From Parapontixanthobacter aurantiacus (GTDB lineage: Bacteria; Pseudomonadota; Alphaproteobacteria; Sphingomonadales; Sphingomonadaceae): a DNA stretch of 64,000 bases. Made by a program: the position numbers and the translations under genes. The stretch's first letter is position 1, and every line of letters starts with the position of its first letter. The stretch is from assembly GCF_009827635.1 (NCBI RefSeq), contig NZ_WTYW01000001.1, positions 142,001 through 206,000 on the forward strand, in the 5' to 3' direction. Below are positions 20,458 through 30,331 of this stretch, one piece after another. Below the pieces are notes generated by a model. That model was not told where the DNA came from. It saw only the letters and a list, made by a program, of their open reading frames with translations, and ran no database searches.

Positions 20458-22335
20458 TTAGTTGAGCACTGAGAAAATCGTCGCGAGCCATCCTGAGCTT
20501 GTCCTGTCGGGTTCGACCGGTTTTCCGCTCGCCGGGCATTCGAGGCAATAGGCCTGCATCCCCTTGCGACTTTGCAAGCGCGCGACATCGGCTAGCACTT
20601 GGTCCACCAGCGAGCCGTGACGTTCGCTCATCAGGGCCACGATATCGCGCGAACCCGAGCGTCGTGCCTCTGAATCGCCATCGAAGAAAATCTGGCGTAA
20701 CAGCGTGTCATAGGTCGAAGCTTCGGTGCCAAGATAGCGCGGGTGCCAGTCTTCGCCCAGCGCCGCCTTTCTCGCTACCCAAGCAAGTGCATCTTCGAGC
20801 CCGCCATACTGGTCGACCAGTCTGATCTGGCGCGCCGTGCCGCCGTCCCAGACCCGACCTTGCGCAATCTCGTTGACCCGTGCAGGCGTCATGTTGCGCG
20901 CCGCTGCCACGCGAGAGATGAAGTCGCGATAGCCATCCTCGATACCAGCCTGAATGATCGCATCGGTCTCGGGATTGAAGCCTGCGACGAGGTCGGGTTG
21001 GCCGGAAAGGGGCGTCGTTCGAACTCCGTCAGCCGTCACGCCGTACTCGTTGGCAAGCTGTTCGAAAGTCGGAATGACGGTGAATATGCCGATGGAGCCG
21101 GTGATGGTCTCTGGCTCCGCGAAGATGCGGTCGCCGGGAGTGGAAACCCAGTATCCGCCGCTCGCCGCGACATTGGCCATCGAGACCGCAACCGGAATGC
21201 CGCGCGCCTTGTGGCGCAGGATCGCGCGGCGAATTTCCTCGCTGGCAAGGACGGAGCCGCCCGGCGAATCCACGCGCACGACGAGACCGGCGAGATTGTC
21301 GTCGAGGGCTTCATCGAGAATGTCGGAAATGCGTTCTCCGCCTGCCGTTCCGGGACCGGCTTCGCCATCGACGATCTCGCCCGCGATGGTGACTACTCCG
21401 ATCGGGCGGCCGGAATTGACGACTTCGTTTTCGGCCAGCCACGGCCCGAGTTCGGAATGTGCAAAGGAATTGGGTCCGTCGATCCCTTCGCCGACCAAAC
21501 CGGCGACATAGGTGTCGAACTCGTACCGGCTGCCGAGCTTGTCGACGAGCTTCGCATCCAGCGCGGCGCGCGCAATGTCGCCTTCAAACGCCTGAACCCA
21601 TTCGGCGGGAGAATCTGCAACGCGGGCGACGTCCGCACCGGGCCGGGCCTTCGCAACATTCGCGCGCCACTCCTGCCACAGGGCGCCGTATAGCGCCTGC
21701 GCATCCTCGCGCGCTTCGGGCGACATCGAATTGCGCGTAAAGGGTTCGACCGCCGACTTGTAGGTTCCGACGCGATAGACGCGGGCATTGACGTTCAGCC
21801 GTTCCAGCAGGTCCGCATAGTAAAGGCGGTTGCCGCCGGGACCGGAAATGACCGCACCGCCCATCGGATCGAGCCAGATTTCGCTCGCATGGGAGGCCAG
21901 CATCAGGCCGTCATCAGCATAGGCGGTCGCGAAAGACAGAACCGGTTTGCCCGCCTGTCTTACCCGGTCGAGCGCGGCGCCGACTTCGCTTAGGTGAACT
22001 TGCCCGCCGCCAAGGAACGTGTCGAGGTCGAGAACGACCGCCTTGATCCGCTCGTCGTCGGCGGCCGCGTCGATTGCCCGGACGAGGTCGCGTGCCTGGT
22101 ACTCGTTCACCGGTGCCTGCGTCGCGAGCAGCGCGGAGAGAGGGTCGATCAGCGAGGCTTCCTCGACGATCACGCCGTCGAGTTCGACGAGCAAAGCCCC
22201 TTCGCGAATCTGCGCGGGCGAGGGGCGCGCGGTAAGGATGGCGAACAGCGCCCAGAAAAACAGCAGCATGAAGACGAGAACGAGCGCGTCCTTCACGCCG
22301 ACCAGCAGCCGCCATACCTTGCCTGCAAATGTCAT
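20458..22335 (-). CDS. sppA: Signal peptide peptidase SppA, 67K type
   Basis: Membrane-bound serine protease that degrades cleaved signal peptides. 625 residues: an N-terminal membrane helix (about 12-35), then two tandem ClpP/crotonase-like domains as in long SppA. The catalytic Lys lies in GTYKSAVEPFTRNSMS (about 205) and the Ser in AASGGYWVSTPGD (about 395). The C-terminus has an odd Cys-containing tail (about 595-612, AYCLECPASGKPVEP). Convergent with the small gene and divergent from pyrB. Confidence 0.94.
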   Translation of the reverse strand: MTFAGKVWRLLVGVKDALVLVFMLLFFWALFAILTARPSPAQIREGALLVELDGVIVEEASLIDPLSALLATQAPVNEYQARDLVRAIDAAADDERIKAVVLDLDTFLGGGQVHLSEVGAALDRVRQAGKPVLSFATAYADDGLMLASHASEIWLDPMGGAVISGPGGNRLYYADLLERLNVNARVYRVGTYKSAVEPFTRNSMSPEAREDAQALYGALWQEWRANVAKARPGADVARVADSPAEWVQAFEGDIARAALDAKLVDKLGSRYEFDTYVAGLVGEGIDGPNSFAHSELGPWLAENEVVNSGRPIGVVTIAGEIVDGEAGPGTAGGERISDILDEALDDNLAGLVVRVDSPGGSVLASEEIRRAILRHKARGIPVAVSMANVAASGGYWVSTPGDRIFAEPETITGSIGIFTVIPTFEQLANEYGVTADGVRTTPLSGQPDLVAGFNPETDAIIQAGIEDGYRDFISRVAAARNMTPARVNEIAQGRVWDGGTARQIRLVDQYGGLEDALAWVARKAALGEDWHPRYLGTEASTYDTLLRQIFFDGDSEARRSGSRDIVALMSERHGSLVDQVLADVARLQSRKGMQAYCLECPASGKPVEPDRTSSGWLATIFSVLN

Positions 22336-22491
22336 CGAATGTCCCGTATCCCGGTCGTTTGGGTAATAGAATTTCGCTCAATCTAGGCGCTGGCGGAAAA
22401 AGGTCCACCGAAAGAATGTTTGCCGGGTGTGGCAAAGGTGCTCCGCTGTGTCTTGCCCGGCAGGCTCGACGGGCCTAGTGACGCATCTTTA

Positions 22492-23517
22492 ATGACATCC
22501 GAAGGACCTTCCCCGCACGGCTGGCGCTATCCCGCCGGATCGCTCGCCTTTCCGCATCGCGACCTGCTCGCCATCGGCAAACTCGAGCGGCACGAAATCC
22601 TCTATCTGCTCGACGAGGCGGAACAGTGGGTCGATCTCAACCGGCGTGCCGCGAAGCAGAGCGAGGCGCTGTCGGGCCTCACCATCATCAATGCGTTCTT
22701 CGAGAACTCGACCCGCACGCTTCTCAGTTTCGAGATTGCGGGCAAGCGACTCGGCGCGGACGTCGTTAACATGCATGCCGCGCAATCGAGCGTGAAGAAG
22801 GGCGAGACCCTCATCGACACGGCGGTCACGCTGAACGCGATGCGGGCCGATGCCATCGTCATTCGCCACGGGTCGAGCGGCGCGGTCGAGCTGATTGCGA
22901 GCAAGGTCGATTGCCCGGTTCTCAATGCTGGTGACGGAACGCACGAGCACCCGACCCAGGCACTGCTCGATGCGCTGGCGCTGCGCCATGCACTCGACGG
23001 GCGGGGCGAGAGCGCGGACGATTTCACCGGGCTGACGGTGACGATCTGCGGCGATATCCTGCACAGCCGGGTCGCCCGCTCAAATCTCCTCTGTCTGCAG
23101 GCGCTCGGTGCGAGCGTCAGGTTATGCGCACCGCCCTCGCTCATGCCGCAGGGTATTGCGGAGATGGGGGCGGAGGTGTTCCACGATTTCGACGCGGCGC
23201 TGGCGGGATGCGACGTCGTCATGATGCTTCGTCTGCAAAGCGAGCGGATGAGCGGGCAGTTCATTCCCTCCGCCGCCGAATATCATCACCTTTACGGGCT
23301 TACGAAAGAGCGGCTCGACCGCGCCGCGCCGGACGCCCTCGTCATGCACCCCGGTCCCATGAACCGGGGGGTCGAGATCGACAGCGAAGTCGCCGACATG
23401 CTCGATCGTTCGATCATCACGCGGCAGGTGGAAATGGGCGTCGCGATCCGCATGGCGTGTCTCGATGTGCTGACGCGAAGCGCGCGCGGGGTCGAGGGCT
23501 GGGAGGCTGCCCGATGA
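22492..23517 (+). CDS. pyrB: Aspartate carbamoyltransferase catalytic chain
   Basis: Condenses carbamoyl phosphate and aspartate to carbamoyl aspartate in pyrimidine synthesis. 341 residues from the ATG at 22492. [13 protein letters not shown] is the carbamoyl-phosphate STRT loop; [14 protein letters not shown] and the final region with [12 protein letters not shown] are diagnostic. A longer frame from 22420 adds 24 unrelated residues. It overlaps the next gene by ATGA. No pyrI regulatory chain is adjacent, as expected for class A ATCase with a dihydroorotase-like partner. Confidence 0.97.
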   Translation: MTSEGPSPHGWRYPAGSLAFPHRDLLAIGKLERHEILYLLDEAEQWVDLNRRAAKQSEALSGLTIINAFFENSTRTLLSFEIAGKRLGADVVNMHAAQSSVKKGETLIDTAVTLNAMRADAIVIRHGSSGAVELIASKVDCPVLNAGDGTHEHPTQALLDALALRHALDGRGESADDFTGLTVTICGDILHSRVARSNLLCLQALGASVRLCAPPSLMPQGIAEMGAEVFHDFDAALAGCDVVMMLRLQSERMSGQFIPSAAEYHHLYGLTKERLDRAAPDALVMHPGPMNRGVEIDSEVADMLDRSIITRQVEMGVAIRMACLDVLTRSARGVEGWEAAR

Positions 23518-24746
23518 AACAGGTGCGACCGCTCACCATCGTCAATGGCCGACTGGTCCTGCCCGACCGGGTCGAGCAGGGTGCGATCCGGCTGGTCGAC
23601 GGAATGATCGAAGCGGTGGGCGACATCGCGCCGCGCGACGGCGACGAGACCGTCGATGCGCGGGGCAAGCTCATCGCTCCGGGTCTCGTCGATTGCGGCG
23701 TGTTCGCGGTGGACAAGCCCGCCTTCCACTTTGGCGGCATTACACGCGCCGCCCTGATGCCCGACCAGTCGCCGGTGCTGGACATCGCCTCGCGCATCAA
23801 TTTCATCGCGAAGAGCGGCAAGCCCGATCTATGGGTGCATCCGCTTGCCGCTGCGACGCAGAACCTCGAGGGCCGCGAACTGGCGGAGATAGCCCTTATG
23901 CGCGACGCCGGGGCGCGGGCCATCGCGACCGGACGGCAATGGATTGCCGATAGCGGGGTGATGCTCCGCCTCCTGCAATATGCCGCGATGCTCGACATGG
24001 CGGTCATCACCCATGCCGAAGATGCTTCACTCGTCGGCGGAGCGGTTGCGACTGCGGGCGAGATGGCAACCCGTCTGGGCCTGCCGAGCGCACCTGCCGA
24101 AGCCGAAGCGCTCGCGATCGCGCGCGATATCGCGCTGGGAGAGATGGCGGGGGCGCGGCTGCATTTCCGGCAGGTCACCACCGCCGCCGGTATCGAACTC
24201 GTCGCCCGTGCGAAGGCGCGTGGCCTCAAGGTAACCGCCGGGGTGAGCCCGGCCTATTTCATGCTGTCCGACCTCGCGATCGCGGATTTCCGAAGCTTCG
24301 CTCGCCTCTCGCCGCCCTTGCGGAGCGAGAAGGATCGCCAGGCGGTCATCGCCGGGATTGCCGAGGGAACGATCGACCTCGTCACGAGCAGCCACGATCC
24401 GCGCGGTGCAGAGGACAAGCGCCTGCCGTTCGCCGATGCCGCCCCCGGAATGGCGGGTGCGGAAACCTTGTTGTCGACGACGCTGACGCTGGTGCGCGAC
24501 GAGGTGATCGACATGGCCAGAGCCTTTTCTCTTATGGCCGCCGAACCCGCCCGGCTTCTCGGGCTCGATGCCGGAAAGCTCGAGGTCGGTCTCGCAGCCG
24601 ACATCGCGATCGTCGATCCCGACAAGCCGTGGATCGTCGAAGGCAAGAGCATGGCCGCGAGCGCGGGGAACACGCCGTTCGACGGTCAACCGGCGCAGGG
24701 GCGCGTCGTTGCACTCTATAAGGGTGGGGTCCGCATCGGCGAGTAA
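23514..24746 (+). CDS. Dihydroorotase-like protein PyrC', probably catalytically inactive
   Basis: 410 residues with amidohydrolase/dihydroorotase layout (start near [37 protein letters not shown] near the end). Active dihydroorotases carry an HxH metal pair at the position that here reads [13 protein letters not shown]. The usual His of the EVxPHHL strand is Tyr in GVSPAYFML, and the DHAPH-type stretch is SSHDPRG. So the metal site appears lost. In Pseudomonas an inactive PyrC' forms a structural complex with PyrB. The 4-nt overlap with pyrB here suggests the same role; a catalytic PyrC should be encoded elsewhere. Confidence 0.85.
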   Translation: MKQVRPLTIVNGRLVLPDRVEQGAIRLVDGMIEAVGDIAPRDGDETVDARGKLIAPGLVDCGVFAVDKPAFHFGGITRAALMPDQSPVLDIASRINFIAKSGKPDLWVHPLAAATQNLEGRELAEIALMRDAGARAIATGRQWIADSGVMLRLLQYAAMLDMAVITHAEDASLVGGAVATAGEMATRLGLPSAPAEAEALAIARDIALGEMAGARLHFRQVTTAAGIELVARAKARGLKVTAGVSPAYFMLSDLAIADFRSFARLSPPLRSEKDRQAVIAGIAEGTIDLVTSSHDPRGAEDKRLPFADAAPGMAGAETLLSTTLTLVRDEVIDMARAFSLMAAEPARLLGLDAGKLEVGLAADIAIVDPDKPWIVEGKSMAASAGNTPFDGQPAQGRVVALYKGGVRIGE

Positions 24747-24785
24747 GGAAGCGCGCGATGCGCTCCGTCAAACAAGTTAGCTTTG

Positions 24786-24827
24786 AAAAGAAAAACCCCT
24801 CCGCGGAAACAGGGTCCGGGAGGGGCT
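24786..24827 (-). terminator. Strong rho-independent terminator of the ParA/SPOR operon
   Basis: Read on the minus strand: AGCCCCTCC, a 16-base loop, GGAGGGG, then TTTTTCTTTT. Stem arms are 24819-24825 and 24796-24802. It lies about 100 bases after the SPOR lipoprotein stop, in the convergent gap to pyrC'. Confidence 0.85.
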
Positions 24828-24927
24828 ATAGGAAGCTTTGGGGTAATCCGCTTGCCAGTGAAGGAAAGCGGGAGAAGTAATCCTTACGCCCGACCTGTAT
24901 AGACCGCAGACGTAAATGAATTCTTAC

Positions 24928-26292
24928 TTACGAGTTGCGAGCCATCCGCATGACGCGCTCGATGGCGCCGGGCAGAGGACGGTCGGCTGCATAAGCGAAG
25001 CAGCCGTCGCCACTGTTGCGGATGGTCGAGCAGAGCGCTTCCGCGCTGCTCTCGGCGAGATCGGCAGCCGATACGCGATAGTACAGCTTGCCGCGGACCT
25101 TGGCCTTGGTGATGACCATCTGCTTGTCCTTCAGCGCGGCGTAGCGCGACTGGAATATCTTCCATGCCCGCTTGGCGTCGGCCTCGGTATAGAAGGAGCC
25201 GAGCTGTGCGAAGTGATCGCCTTCGTCGAGCTGTGCGAGTTGCGTCTTGCCGGCAGGGGCCAGGCGGCTCGACGGACGTGCCAGCGGCGCGGCTTCCGCA
25301 ACGCGCGGAGCGGAGCGGGCGACCGAAGCGCTGGCGACCGGTGCCGCGACATTTGTCGGCTTGGCAGCAGCAGGAACGAAAGCGGGCTGCGGCTCCTCGA
25401 CGAATTCGTTGTTCGCCAGCTCGACGTCGGTCAGCGGGGCGATGCCGGCTTCCTTGGTCTTGAACGAGGCTGGCATGCCTGCGAGCGCCGGCGGCAATTC
25501 CTCGTCCGGGTTGAACGGGACGAAGTCTTCGCCTGCGACTTCCGCGGCGAGTTGCGGGACGCTCGGATTGTTGTCGAGCGCCAGCATGACCGGACGACCT
25601 GGATCCTGCGGCGAAATCTCTACGCCGAGAAGCGTTGCGACGCGGGCGGTATGCGCGCCCGGCAGCGTGTGATGCGCCCATTCGGTCATGCGCGCGCCGA
25701 GTTCGTCGGCGGGAACGTCATGCGCCGCCATCAGGCGGGCATCGCGCCAGTCGCCATTAAGCGCGAACGCATAGGCGAGGTTCTGGCGGACCTTTGCGGT
25801 ATCCTCGCCATTGCGCAGCGCATTGCCGAGAACGTGCACGCCGCGGCCCGGTTCACCGGCCAGCGCGTAGGCAAGGCCCAAATCGGCAGGATCGATCGTA
25901 TCCTGCCAATCCTTGAGCAGGACGAGGGCATCCTCGCCACGCCCGGCGGCGGTCATGGCGAGCGCGCGGCTGACGATCACGCGGGCGTCGGTCGAGCCGA
26001 GTTCCATCGCTTCCGCAAAAGCGGTCTCGGCGGAGATGAAGCGGCCATCCTCAAGATAGGCGGCACCCAGCATGACGCGGTGCGAGACGTTGCGCGGTTC
26101 GGCAAGAACGGCGGCTTCCGCGTGGCGGATCGCCTGGCTCGTCTTGCCCGCTTCCAGCTTGTCCTGCGCCTTGGCGGCGGACACGCGCGCTTCGGGCGCA
26201 ACGCCGCCGGCGCAACCGGCCAGCGCCGTGGATGCGAGTGCGGTCGAAAGAGCGAGACCGATGATCTTCTTGCGATTGTTGGTGTGCGACAT
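24928..26292 (-). CDS. SPOR-domain tetratricopeptide lipoprotein
   Basis: 454 residues. Lipoprotein signal with lipobox LAGC (Cys near 27). TPR-like helices fill about 35-190 (KAQDKLEAGKTSQAIRHAE, MLGAAYLEDGRF). A Pro/Ala-rich linker follows, and a C-terminal SPOR domain (about 360-440, DHFAQLGSFYTEADAKRAW), the module that binds denuded septal peptidoglycan. Third gene of ParA, ribbon-helix-helix, SPOR on the minus strand (31 nt after the second gene). It is probably an outer-membrane lipoprotein enriched at division sites; that placement is inferred from the SPOR domain. Confidence 0.85.
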   Translation of the reverse strand: MSHTNNRKKIIGLALSTALASTALAGCAGGVAPEARVSAAKAQDKLEAGKTSQAIRHAEAAVLAEPRNVSHRVMLGAAYLEDGRFISAETAFAEAMELGSTDARVIVSRALAMTAAGRGEDALVLLKDWQDTIDPADLGLAYALAGEPGRGVHVLGNALRNGEDTAKVRQNLAYAFALNGDWRDARLMAAHDVPADELGARMTEWAHHTLPGAHTARVATLLGVEISPQDPGRPVMLALDNNPSVPQLAAEVAGEDFVPFNPDEELPPALAGMPASFKTKEAGIAPLTDVELANNEFVEEPQPAFVPAAAKPTNVAAPVASASVARSAPRVAEAAPLARPSSRLAPAGKTQLAQLDEGDHFAQLGSFYTEADAKRAWKIFQSRYAALKDKQMVITKAKVRGKLYYRVSAADLAESSAEALCSTIRNSGDGCFAYAADRPLPGAIERVMRMARNS

Positions 26293-26323
26293 GGTGGGTC
26301 CCCCGTCCTTTTCCTTCGAAATT

Positions 26324-26827
26324 CTATTTGCGTTTCATGCCGGCGGCGAGTTCGTCGAGCCCCGGCAGCCGTGCGAGCGCCGCGTCGAGCGCGTCGGTCA
26401 CGATCTGCTGAGCGCTCTCGTCGAGCATGGTGCTCGCCAGCCGCAGCTTGAGATGCCGCTGCGCATCGAGGCGCAGGGTGAATGCGGCGCGCTTCCCGGC
26501 ATTCGCGGAATTCTTGACGTTCGCCTTCGCTGCGCCACGGCGCAATTCGCGCGTCAGTTCGGCTTGCTGGTCGTGGACCGGGCTGCCGAGATCCTGCGCA
26601 ATGACGTGATCGTTCAGCGAGATGACTTCGCCCATCCTGCGCGTCTGGGGCTGGGCCTGGATTTCCTCGTCCTCGCCCATGTCGTTCCAGCCGAGATCCT
26701 CGAGGCGCTCGGCGCTGAACATTGCGGACGGGTCGATCGCCGCCATCTGCGAACGCATGGCCGGCTTGGCGCCGCCCTTGTTGGCGAGCAACTTGGGCGA
26801 CAAGGATGCGTAACCTGCTTCGGACAT
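26324..26827 (-). CDS. Ribbon-helix-helix-like protein, probable partner of the adjacent ParA
   Basis: 167 residues, no signal or membrane span. Its N-terminal 105 residues look disordered and acidic. The C-terminal part (about 112-155: AAFTLRLDAQRHLKLRLA, then SAQQIVTDALDAAL) has one beta strand and two helices as in ribbon-helix-helix proteins. It is 29 nt downstream of parA. RHH proteins act as ParB-type partners of many ParA ATPases. The fold call is by eye; DNA binding or ATPase stimulation is inference. Confidence 0.65.
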   Translation of the reverse strand: MSEAGYASLSPKLLANKGGAKPAMRSQMAAIDPSAMFSAERLEDLGWNDMGEDEEIQAQPQTRRMGEVISLNDHVIAQDLGSPVHDQQAELTRELRRGAAKANVKNSANAGKRAAFTLRLDAQRHLKLRLASTMLDESAQQIVTDALDAALARLPGLDELAAGMKRK

Positions 26828-26856
26828 GACGTCTCCCCTACGCGATCGTTTCTGCC

Positions 26857-27576
26857 TTACTGCGCGACCCTGCGACCGAAGCCGCCGCCGCCCGGGCGCA
26901 TCTGGCCGGACATCTGCGTCGCCTGGTTGGGCGCTGCAAAGACCGTACGACGGAAGTTCTTTTCCAGCCGGTCCGCGACATATTTCCAGAGCGTCGTCAT
27001 TTCAGCAGCGCTGCGGCTTTCCGGATCGACTTCCATGACGGTGCGACCGTCGATCATCGAAGCGGCGAAATCGGTGCGATGGTGAAGGGTGATCGGCGCA
27101 ACCGTGCCGTGCTGCGATAGGGCAACCGCGGCTTCCGACGTGATCTTGGCCTTGGGCGTTGCGGCGTTGACGACGAAGACCAGTGGCTTGCCGGCGCGTT
27201 CGCACAGATCGACCGTCGCACCAACGGCGCGCAGATCGTGCGGGCTGGGCCGGGTCGGCACGACGATGAGCTCGGCGACCGAGATGACCGACTGGATCGC
27301 CATCGTGATGGCGGGCGGCGTGTCGATGACCGCGAGCTTGAAGCCCTGTTGGCGCAGGACCTGAAGGTCGTTCGCGAGGCGCGCTACGGTAGTCTGGGCA
27401 AAAGCGGGATATTCCGCCTCGCGCTCGTTCCACCAATCGGCAAGCGAACCCTGCGGGTCGATGTCGATCAGGACGACCGGACCGGCTCCGGCCCGTTGTG
27501 CCTGAACTGCGAGATGGCCGGACAGGGTCGTTTTGCCCGATCCGCCTTTTTGCGATGCCAACGCCAATACACGCAA
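26857..27576 (-). CDS. ParA-family ATPase
   Basis: 239 residues. Deviant Walker A motif SQKGGSGKTTLSGHLA near 8-23, with the signature Lys at KGG; switch/Walker B VLIDIDPQGSLADWW near 34-48 and AVIDTPPA near 81-88. It lacks an N-terminal HTH, so it is of the small MipZ/ParA type for positioning cargo rather than the chromosomal soj gene, which normally lies with parB. Its neighbours are an RHH protein and a SPOR lipoprotein. The C-terminus is Gly/Arg-rich and may be flexible. Confidence 0.9.
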   Translation of the reverse strand: MRVLALASQKGGSGKTTLSGHLAVQAQRAGAGPVVLIDIDPQGSLADWWNEREAEYPAFAQTTVARLANDLQVLRQQGFKLAVIDTPPAITMAIQSVISVAELIVVPTRPSPHDLRAVGATVDLCERAGKPLVFVVNAATPKAKITSEAAVALSQHGTVAPITLHHRTDFAASMIDGRTVMEVDPESRSAAEMTTLWKYVADRLEKNFRRTVFAAPNQATQMSGQMRPGGGGFGRRVAQ

Positions 27577-27841
27577 GGCTCTATCCCCTTCGATTGCCTT
27601 CGATCCAAAGTGCTTCTTCCGATGCCCCGTTTTCTGGTCGGGGCACGCCGGATTCAGCTTTCGAGGAAGGGAAATCGCACACGACCCCTAAATATTGGTT
27701 AAAATCGTCCTACCCGAATGCGGCCAGCGATTTATTTACGGGCGAGCGCGGCGAGCCGTTCGGGCACCCATGTTTTGGCGTTTGCCATGCTTCTTGCTAG
27801 AGCCTGCTCGTGCGCGAATATCGAATGGTGATCGAGGATTT

Positions 27842-28951
27842 ATGACGAGGATGGGCAGGACAGGTCTCACGGCCATTTGGGTGGCAGCTTTCGCGGTCGC
27901 TGTCGCGCCACCTGCGGTCAGCCAGGAGGCGGACGTGCGCGCCGGAACGATCGCCTGGGAAGCAGGCCGGGACGCGGAAGCGGTGGCGCTCTGGCGCGAA
28001 GCGGCGGAAGCGGGCGATCCCGACGCCCTGTTCAATCTCGCCCAGGCCTATCGCCTCGGACGGGGCGTCGAAACCGATCTGGTCGAGGCGGAGCGTCTCT
28101 ATGCGCTCGCAGCATCGACGGGGCACCTCGAAGCGACCGACAATCTCGGCATATTGCTGTATCAGAAGGGCGAGGAGCAGCGCGCCATGCCCTATATCGC
28201 CGGGGCGGCCGAGCGCGGCGACCCGCGCGCGCAATATCTACTGGGGTTGGCGCATTTCAACGGAGAGCTGGCGGAGCGCGACTGGCAGCGGGCCTATGCG
28301 CTGCTGCTGCTGGCGGACGAGAGCGGTCTGCCGCAGGCAACCGGCGCGCTCGCGCAGATGAACGAATATATCCCCGTCGACCAGCGCGAAGCCGGACGCG
28401 CGCTCGCGCAGATCATGGCCGCTGAACTTGCCGCGCTCTCGGAGGCAGGACCTCCGGCGCTTGCGTCGGAGACTGGGGCGCCGACGCCGGTTCCAGCTGC
28501 GAACGCGCCGTCAACCGCTACGCCCGAGCGATCGTCGGGCATCGCTTTTGCTCGCGAAGAAGTCGCCCAGCCGATCGAGCGGGTGGATCCCTCTGCCGGT
28601 CTGCCCGAACAGGCGCAGGCCGAAGCACTTGCTCCGCCGCCCGTTCGCGAAGTGCCGCAAACGGTCGCCGCTGCTTCACCCGCTCCCGAACCCGCGCCGA
28701 CGCCAGCCGCCCCGCAGATGAGCGGGCCGTGGGCAGTGCAGATCGGAGCGTTCGGCGTGCCCGACAATGTCGAACGGATGTGGAAGCGCGCCATCGCCAG
28801 AAGCTATTTCGCCGATGCGAAGCGGGAAACGCGCGAACGCGGCAAGCTCACTTTCCTCTATGCCGGAGGCTTTGCCACGAACGACGCCGCCAGCGAAGCC
28901 TGCGCCGCGGCGAAGCGCGACGGTTTCGATTGCATCGTGAAGAAGCTCTGA
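27842..28951 (+). CDS. Exported Sel1-repeat and SPOR-domain protein
   Basis: 369 residues from the ATG at 27842 (the longest frame adds 49 residues). Signal peptide through about residue 30 (AFAVAVAPPAVSQEA). Sel1/TPR repeats follow at about 35-190 (DPDALFNLAQAYRLGRGVETD, GDPRAQYLLGLAHFNGELAE). Then comes a long Ala/Pro linker and a C-terminal SPOR domain (about 290-369, PWAVQIGAFGVPDNVERMW). Likely a periplasmic division-site protein. It is divergent from parA, so two SPOR proteins flank the ParA operon; shared regulation of the intervening 265 bp is possible. Confidence 0.85.
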   Translation: MTRMGRTGLTAIWVAAFAVAVAPPAVSQEADVRAGTIAWEAGRDAEAVALWREAAEAGDPDALFNLAQAYRLGRGVETDLVEAERLYALAASTGHLEATDNLGILLYQKGEEQRAMPYIAGAAERGDPRAQYLLGLAHFNGELAERDWQRAYALLLLADESGLPQATGALAQMNEYIPVDQREAGRALAQIMAAELAALSEAGPPALASETGAPTPVPAANAPSTATPERSSGIAFAREEVAQPIERVDPSAGLPEQAQAEALAPPPVREVPQTVAAASPAPEPAPTPAAPQMSGPWAVQIGAFGVPDNVERMWKRAIARSYFADAKRETRERGKLTFLYAGGFATNDAASEACAAAKRDGFDCIVKKL

Positions 28952-28988
28952 GTTAGCTAACCATCCTGGCGCGGCAGCGCGGATCGGC

Positions 28989-30299
28989 ATGAAGGGGGCA
29001 AATGTCGTGACCGAACTATCCGAGACGAATGCGGGCGGGGAAGCGACGCCGGATACGGCGGGCCCGCTGGGCGCGAGCAACAAGGAGCGGATCGGCAGCC
29101 TCGACTTCATTCGAGGCATTGCCGTCATGGGCATACTGTGGGCGAACATCGTCGCCTTCGGCCAGCCCGAAAGCGCCTATTTCTGGCCGGGCGGCTTTCT
29201 GTCGGGCGATGGCGATCCGTCGGGCGTCCTGTGGCTCGTCCAGCTCGTCCTCATCGACGGGAAGATGCGGGGCCTGTTCACGCTGCTGTTCGGGGCGGGA
29301 ATGTATCTGTTCATGGAAAAGGCGTGGGCGAGGGGAGCGGGCCGCGCCTTGCAGGCCCGCCGCCTGTTCTGGCTGATGCTGTTCGGCACGATCCACTTCT
29401 ACTTCATCTGGCACGGCGACATCCTGATGTCCTACGCCTTTGTCGGGTTCATCGGTCTCGCCTGCCTGAAATGGGCGCGGCGCACGCAGATGATCATCGG
29501 CCTTCTCGGCTATATCAGCGGGGCGATCCTCCTCCTGCCGGTCATGGCGCTCCCATACTTCATCGCCGAAACGCCGCTGGGCGAAAGCGCGGTCTATGCC
29601 GATATGCGCGAAGGCATGATGACGCAGAAGGCCGCCGATCTTGCCGAGGGGCAGGAAGTGGCCGACCTCAGGATCGAGGGCAGCTATGCCGATTTCGTCG
29701 CTTATAATTTCACCGAAAACCTGACCGATCCGCTGTTCTACTTCTTCCTCGCTTTGCTGGAAACGCTGCCGCTCATGCTTATCGGGATGGCGCTTTATCG
29801 CACGGGGCTGTTCGATGGCGGCATCCCGCGAAGCAAGCTGCTCAAATGGGGCTGGGCAGGCGTTATCGTCGGTTCGCTCCTGACGGCGGCAGTGGGCTGG
29901 TGGGCGATATCGGAGGGTCTCGGCTATTATGCATCGCTCGCTGCCTTCTTCGGGTTCAGTCCGCTGCCGCGTCTGCCCGTCACGCTCGGGCTTGCCGCGC
30001 TGCTCGTCGCCTATGCGCCGCGTGCCGACAGCGCGATCGGTTCGCGCATCACGGCGGCGGGCCGCATGGCGTTTTCCAACTATCTGGGGACGAGCATCCT
30101 CATGCTGTTCGTCTTTCACGGCTGGGCGCTGGGCTTGTTCGGCCAGTTGGGACGGTCGACGCTGTTCCTCGTCGTCGTCGCGACGTGGGCGATCATGCTG
30201 CTCTGGTCGAAGCCGTGGCTGGAGCGGTTTCGCTATGGCCCGCTCGAATGGCTCTGGCGCTGCCTCACCTATGGCCGCCTGTTTCCGATCCGTCGCTAA
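28989..30299 (+). CDS. DUF418 family membrane protein
   Basis: 436 residues with about eight to ten membrane helices. It starts near ERIGSLDFIRGIAVMGILWANIV, the usual N-terminus of DUF418/acyltransferase-related proteins; the C-terminal DUF418 part contains GRMAFSNYLGTSILM and ends near PLEWLWRCLTYG, the usual family end. Function is unknown; relatives are thought to resemble membrane acyltransferases. A GTG at 29007 with AAGGGGG nine bases upstream is a better start than the ATG at 28989. It lies 37 nt after the SPOR gene. Confidence 0.85.
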   Translation: MKGANVVTELSETNAGGEATPDTAGPLGASNKERIGSLDFIRGIAVMGILWANIVAFGQPESAYFWPGGFLSGDGDPSGVLWLVQLVLIDGKMRGLFTLLFGAGMYLFMEKAWARGAGRALQARRLFWLMLFGTIHFYFIWHGDILMSYAFVGFIGLACLKWARRTQMIIGLLGYISGAILLLPVMALPYFIAETPLGESAVYADMREGMMTQKAADLAEGQEVADLRIEGSYADFVAYNFTENLTDPLFYFFLALLETLPLMLIGMALYRTGLFDGGIPRSKLLKWGWAGVIVGSLLTAAVGWWAISEGLGYYASLAAFFGFSPLPRLPVTLGLAALLVAYAPRADSAIGSRITAAGRMAFSNYLGTSILMLFVFHGWALGLFGQLGRSTLFLVVVATWAIMLLWSKPWLERFRYGPLEWLWRCLTYGRLFPIRR

Positions 30300-30331
30300 A
30301 GACTTGGGAACCGGCAGGCGTTGCCCGGCGG

